Source: Sphingomonadaceae bacterium (GTDB taxonomy: Bacteria; Pseudomonadota; Alphaproteobacteria; Sphingomonadales; Sphingomonadaceae). From it: a stretch of 8,167 nucleotides of DNA. A program made the translations under genes and the position numbers. The notes below the pieces were generated by a model. That model searched no databases, was not told where the DNA came from, and worked only from the letters and a program-made list of their open reading frames with translations. The stretch lies in NCBI GenBank assembly GCA_019454625.1, contig JACFNY010000076.1, forward strand, positions 1-8,167, in the 5' to 3' direction. Of this stretch, positions 7,601-8,167 are shown one piece after another. Numbering within the stretch: the stretch's first letter is position 1; every line of letters starts with the position of its first letter.

Positions 7601-7612
7601 TGACATGTGTCA
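7601..7612. promoter_or_regulatory. Inverted repeat TGACA-TG-TGTCA, candidate operator
   Basis: Perfect 5-bp arms with a 2-base centre, 20 bases before the ATG of the YcnI-like gene and just after its likely transcription start, a usual place for a repressor site. The core GACAnnTGTC resembles the copper-repressor box KACAnnTGTA but differs at the last base. The binding protein is unknown. Confidence 0.4.
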
Positions 7613-7632
7613 GAGTCGGGAGGTCGGGGAAG

Positions 7633-8167
7633 ATGAACAGGCGCGCAGTATTGATCGGCGGTGCCGCGATGCTCTGGGCGGGCGCCGCATCCGCGCATGT
7701 CGTCACCATGCCCCGGTCGGCGGAGGCCGGGCGCCCGGTGGCGCTGGCGTTCTGGGTGCCCGAAGGCTGCGCGGGGGCGGCGACCACGGCGCTCAGCGTC
7801 GAGATTCCCGAGAGCATCGTTTTCGCAAAGCCGCAGCCGAAGGCGGGCTGGGACATTCGGCTCGAGCACGCGCCGCTTGCCGATCCGATCATCAACGAAG
7901 GCGTCGTGCAGCGCGAGCGCGTGACGCGGATCACGTGGTCGGGCGGGCCTGCCGTGCCGGATTCGCATTTCGAGCAGTTCACGGTGCTGCTGCGCCTGCC
8001 GGGCGCGACCGGTCCGTTGCGCTTTCCGGCGGTCCAGACCTGTGCCGCGGGCGAGAAGCGGTGGACCGAGGTGCCGGATGCCTCGAATGCGCAGACCGGG
8101 CTGCGCTACCCCGCGCCGACGCTGACCGTCACCGTGATCTCGCGCCTATCGGGGCCGACGACGAAGG
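7633..8167 (+). CDS. YcnI-like (DUF1775) exported, probably copper-binding protein, 3' end outside window
   Basis: The 178 visible residues match the YcnI/DUF1775 family, often found with copper uptake or resistance genes. A signal peptide (1-21: two Arg, then a hydrophobic stretch ending GAASA) is cut before His22, so the mature protein would begin with His-Val. In characterised YcnI the N-terminal His binds Cu(II) in a single-histidine brace. Family landmarks follow: FWVPEGCAG with Cys46, TTALSVEIPE, the block KPQPKAGWDI with Trp73, a FEQFTVLLRLP strand, and FPAVQTCAAGEKRW with a second Cys that could pair with Cys46. No stop is reached before the window ends. The start ATG 7633 follows GGGAGGTCGGGGAAG, a strong ribosome-binding stretch. 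Genes beyond the edge could show whether it belongs to a copper operon; that link is inferred from the family, not seen here. Confidence 0.88.
   Translation, partial: MNRRAVLIGGAAMLWAGAASAHVVTMPRSAEAGRPVALAFWVPEGCAGAATTALSVEIPESIVFAKPQPKAGWDIRLEHAPLADPIINEGVVQRERVTRITWSGGPAVPDSHFEQFTVLLRLPGATGPLRFPAVQTCAAGEKRWTEVPDASNAQTGLRYPAPTLTVTVISRLSGPTTK

Larger units (their letters stand above)
7475..7632. other. Divergent control region between the dioxygenase and YcnI-like genes
   Basis: 158 bases, with a markedly AT-rich core (about 7530-7605) inside otherwise GC-rich DNA. It contains two candidate promoters facing opposite ways, a duplicated AATTTCGAAA site and an inverted repeat, each listed separately. 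No gene is visible in it. Confidence 0.75.

Noticed and set aside
6447..7982. Minus-strand frame of 511 codons spanning the dioxygenase gene and the YcnI-like gene
   Set aside because: It is out of frame with the dioxygenase and antisense to the YcnI-like gene; both real genes have complete family motifs.

Overview
The window is high-GC bacterial DNA that reads as an alphaproteobacterium, most likely of the Sphingomonadales. The evidence is the conserved order rel-pyrE-pdxJ-acpS-lepB, the style of the proteins (a bifunctional Rel/SpoT, a short PyrE of 194 residues, a LepB with a single membrane anchor), and heavy use of G or C in third codon positions. The order assignment is inferred from general knowledge, not from a search.

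Left half (1-4439, minus strand): one compact housekeeping operon read right to left. It encodes the (p)ppGpp synthetase/hydrolase Rel, orotate phosphoribosyltransferase PyrE, pyridoxine 5'-phosphate synthase PdxJ, holo-ACP synthase AcpS and signal peptidase I LepB, which is cut by the window edge. All four junctions can be read as the same 4-base stop/start overlap (ATGA, GTGA, CTGA, GTGA), so the five genes look translationally coupled. AcpS has no ATG, GTG or TTG start that would keep its essential N-terminal metal-binding Asp; a CTG start is the best reading.

Middle (4440-4652): a 213-base divergent intergenic region with no gene and no rpoZ, the omega subunit gene often found upstream of rel in relatives. 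Right of it, on the plus strand, is a secreted S9-type serine peptidase with an intact Ser505/Asp589/His621 triad (4653-6599).

Right end: a DODA/YgiD-like ring-opening dioxygenase (minus strand, 7474-6626) converges on the peptidase gene across only 26 bases. It diverges from a YcnI-like (DUF1775) secreted, probably copper-binding protein (plus strand, from 7633) that runs off the window. The AT-rich region between these two (7475-7632) is the most structured non-coding DNA here. It holds a good sigma70-like promoter facing left, a weaker one facing right, two exact copies of AATTTCGAAA 51 bp apart that each sit beside one promoter's -10, and an inverted repeat TGACA-TG-TGTCA just upstream of the YcnI-like gene.

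I see no mobile element, CRISPR array, tRNA or rRNA. I do not see a clearly novel multi-gene system. The points most worth checking are the coupled operon with its CTG start and the paired sites in the right-hand divergent control region.
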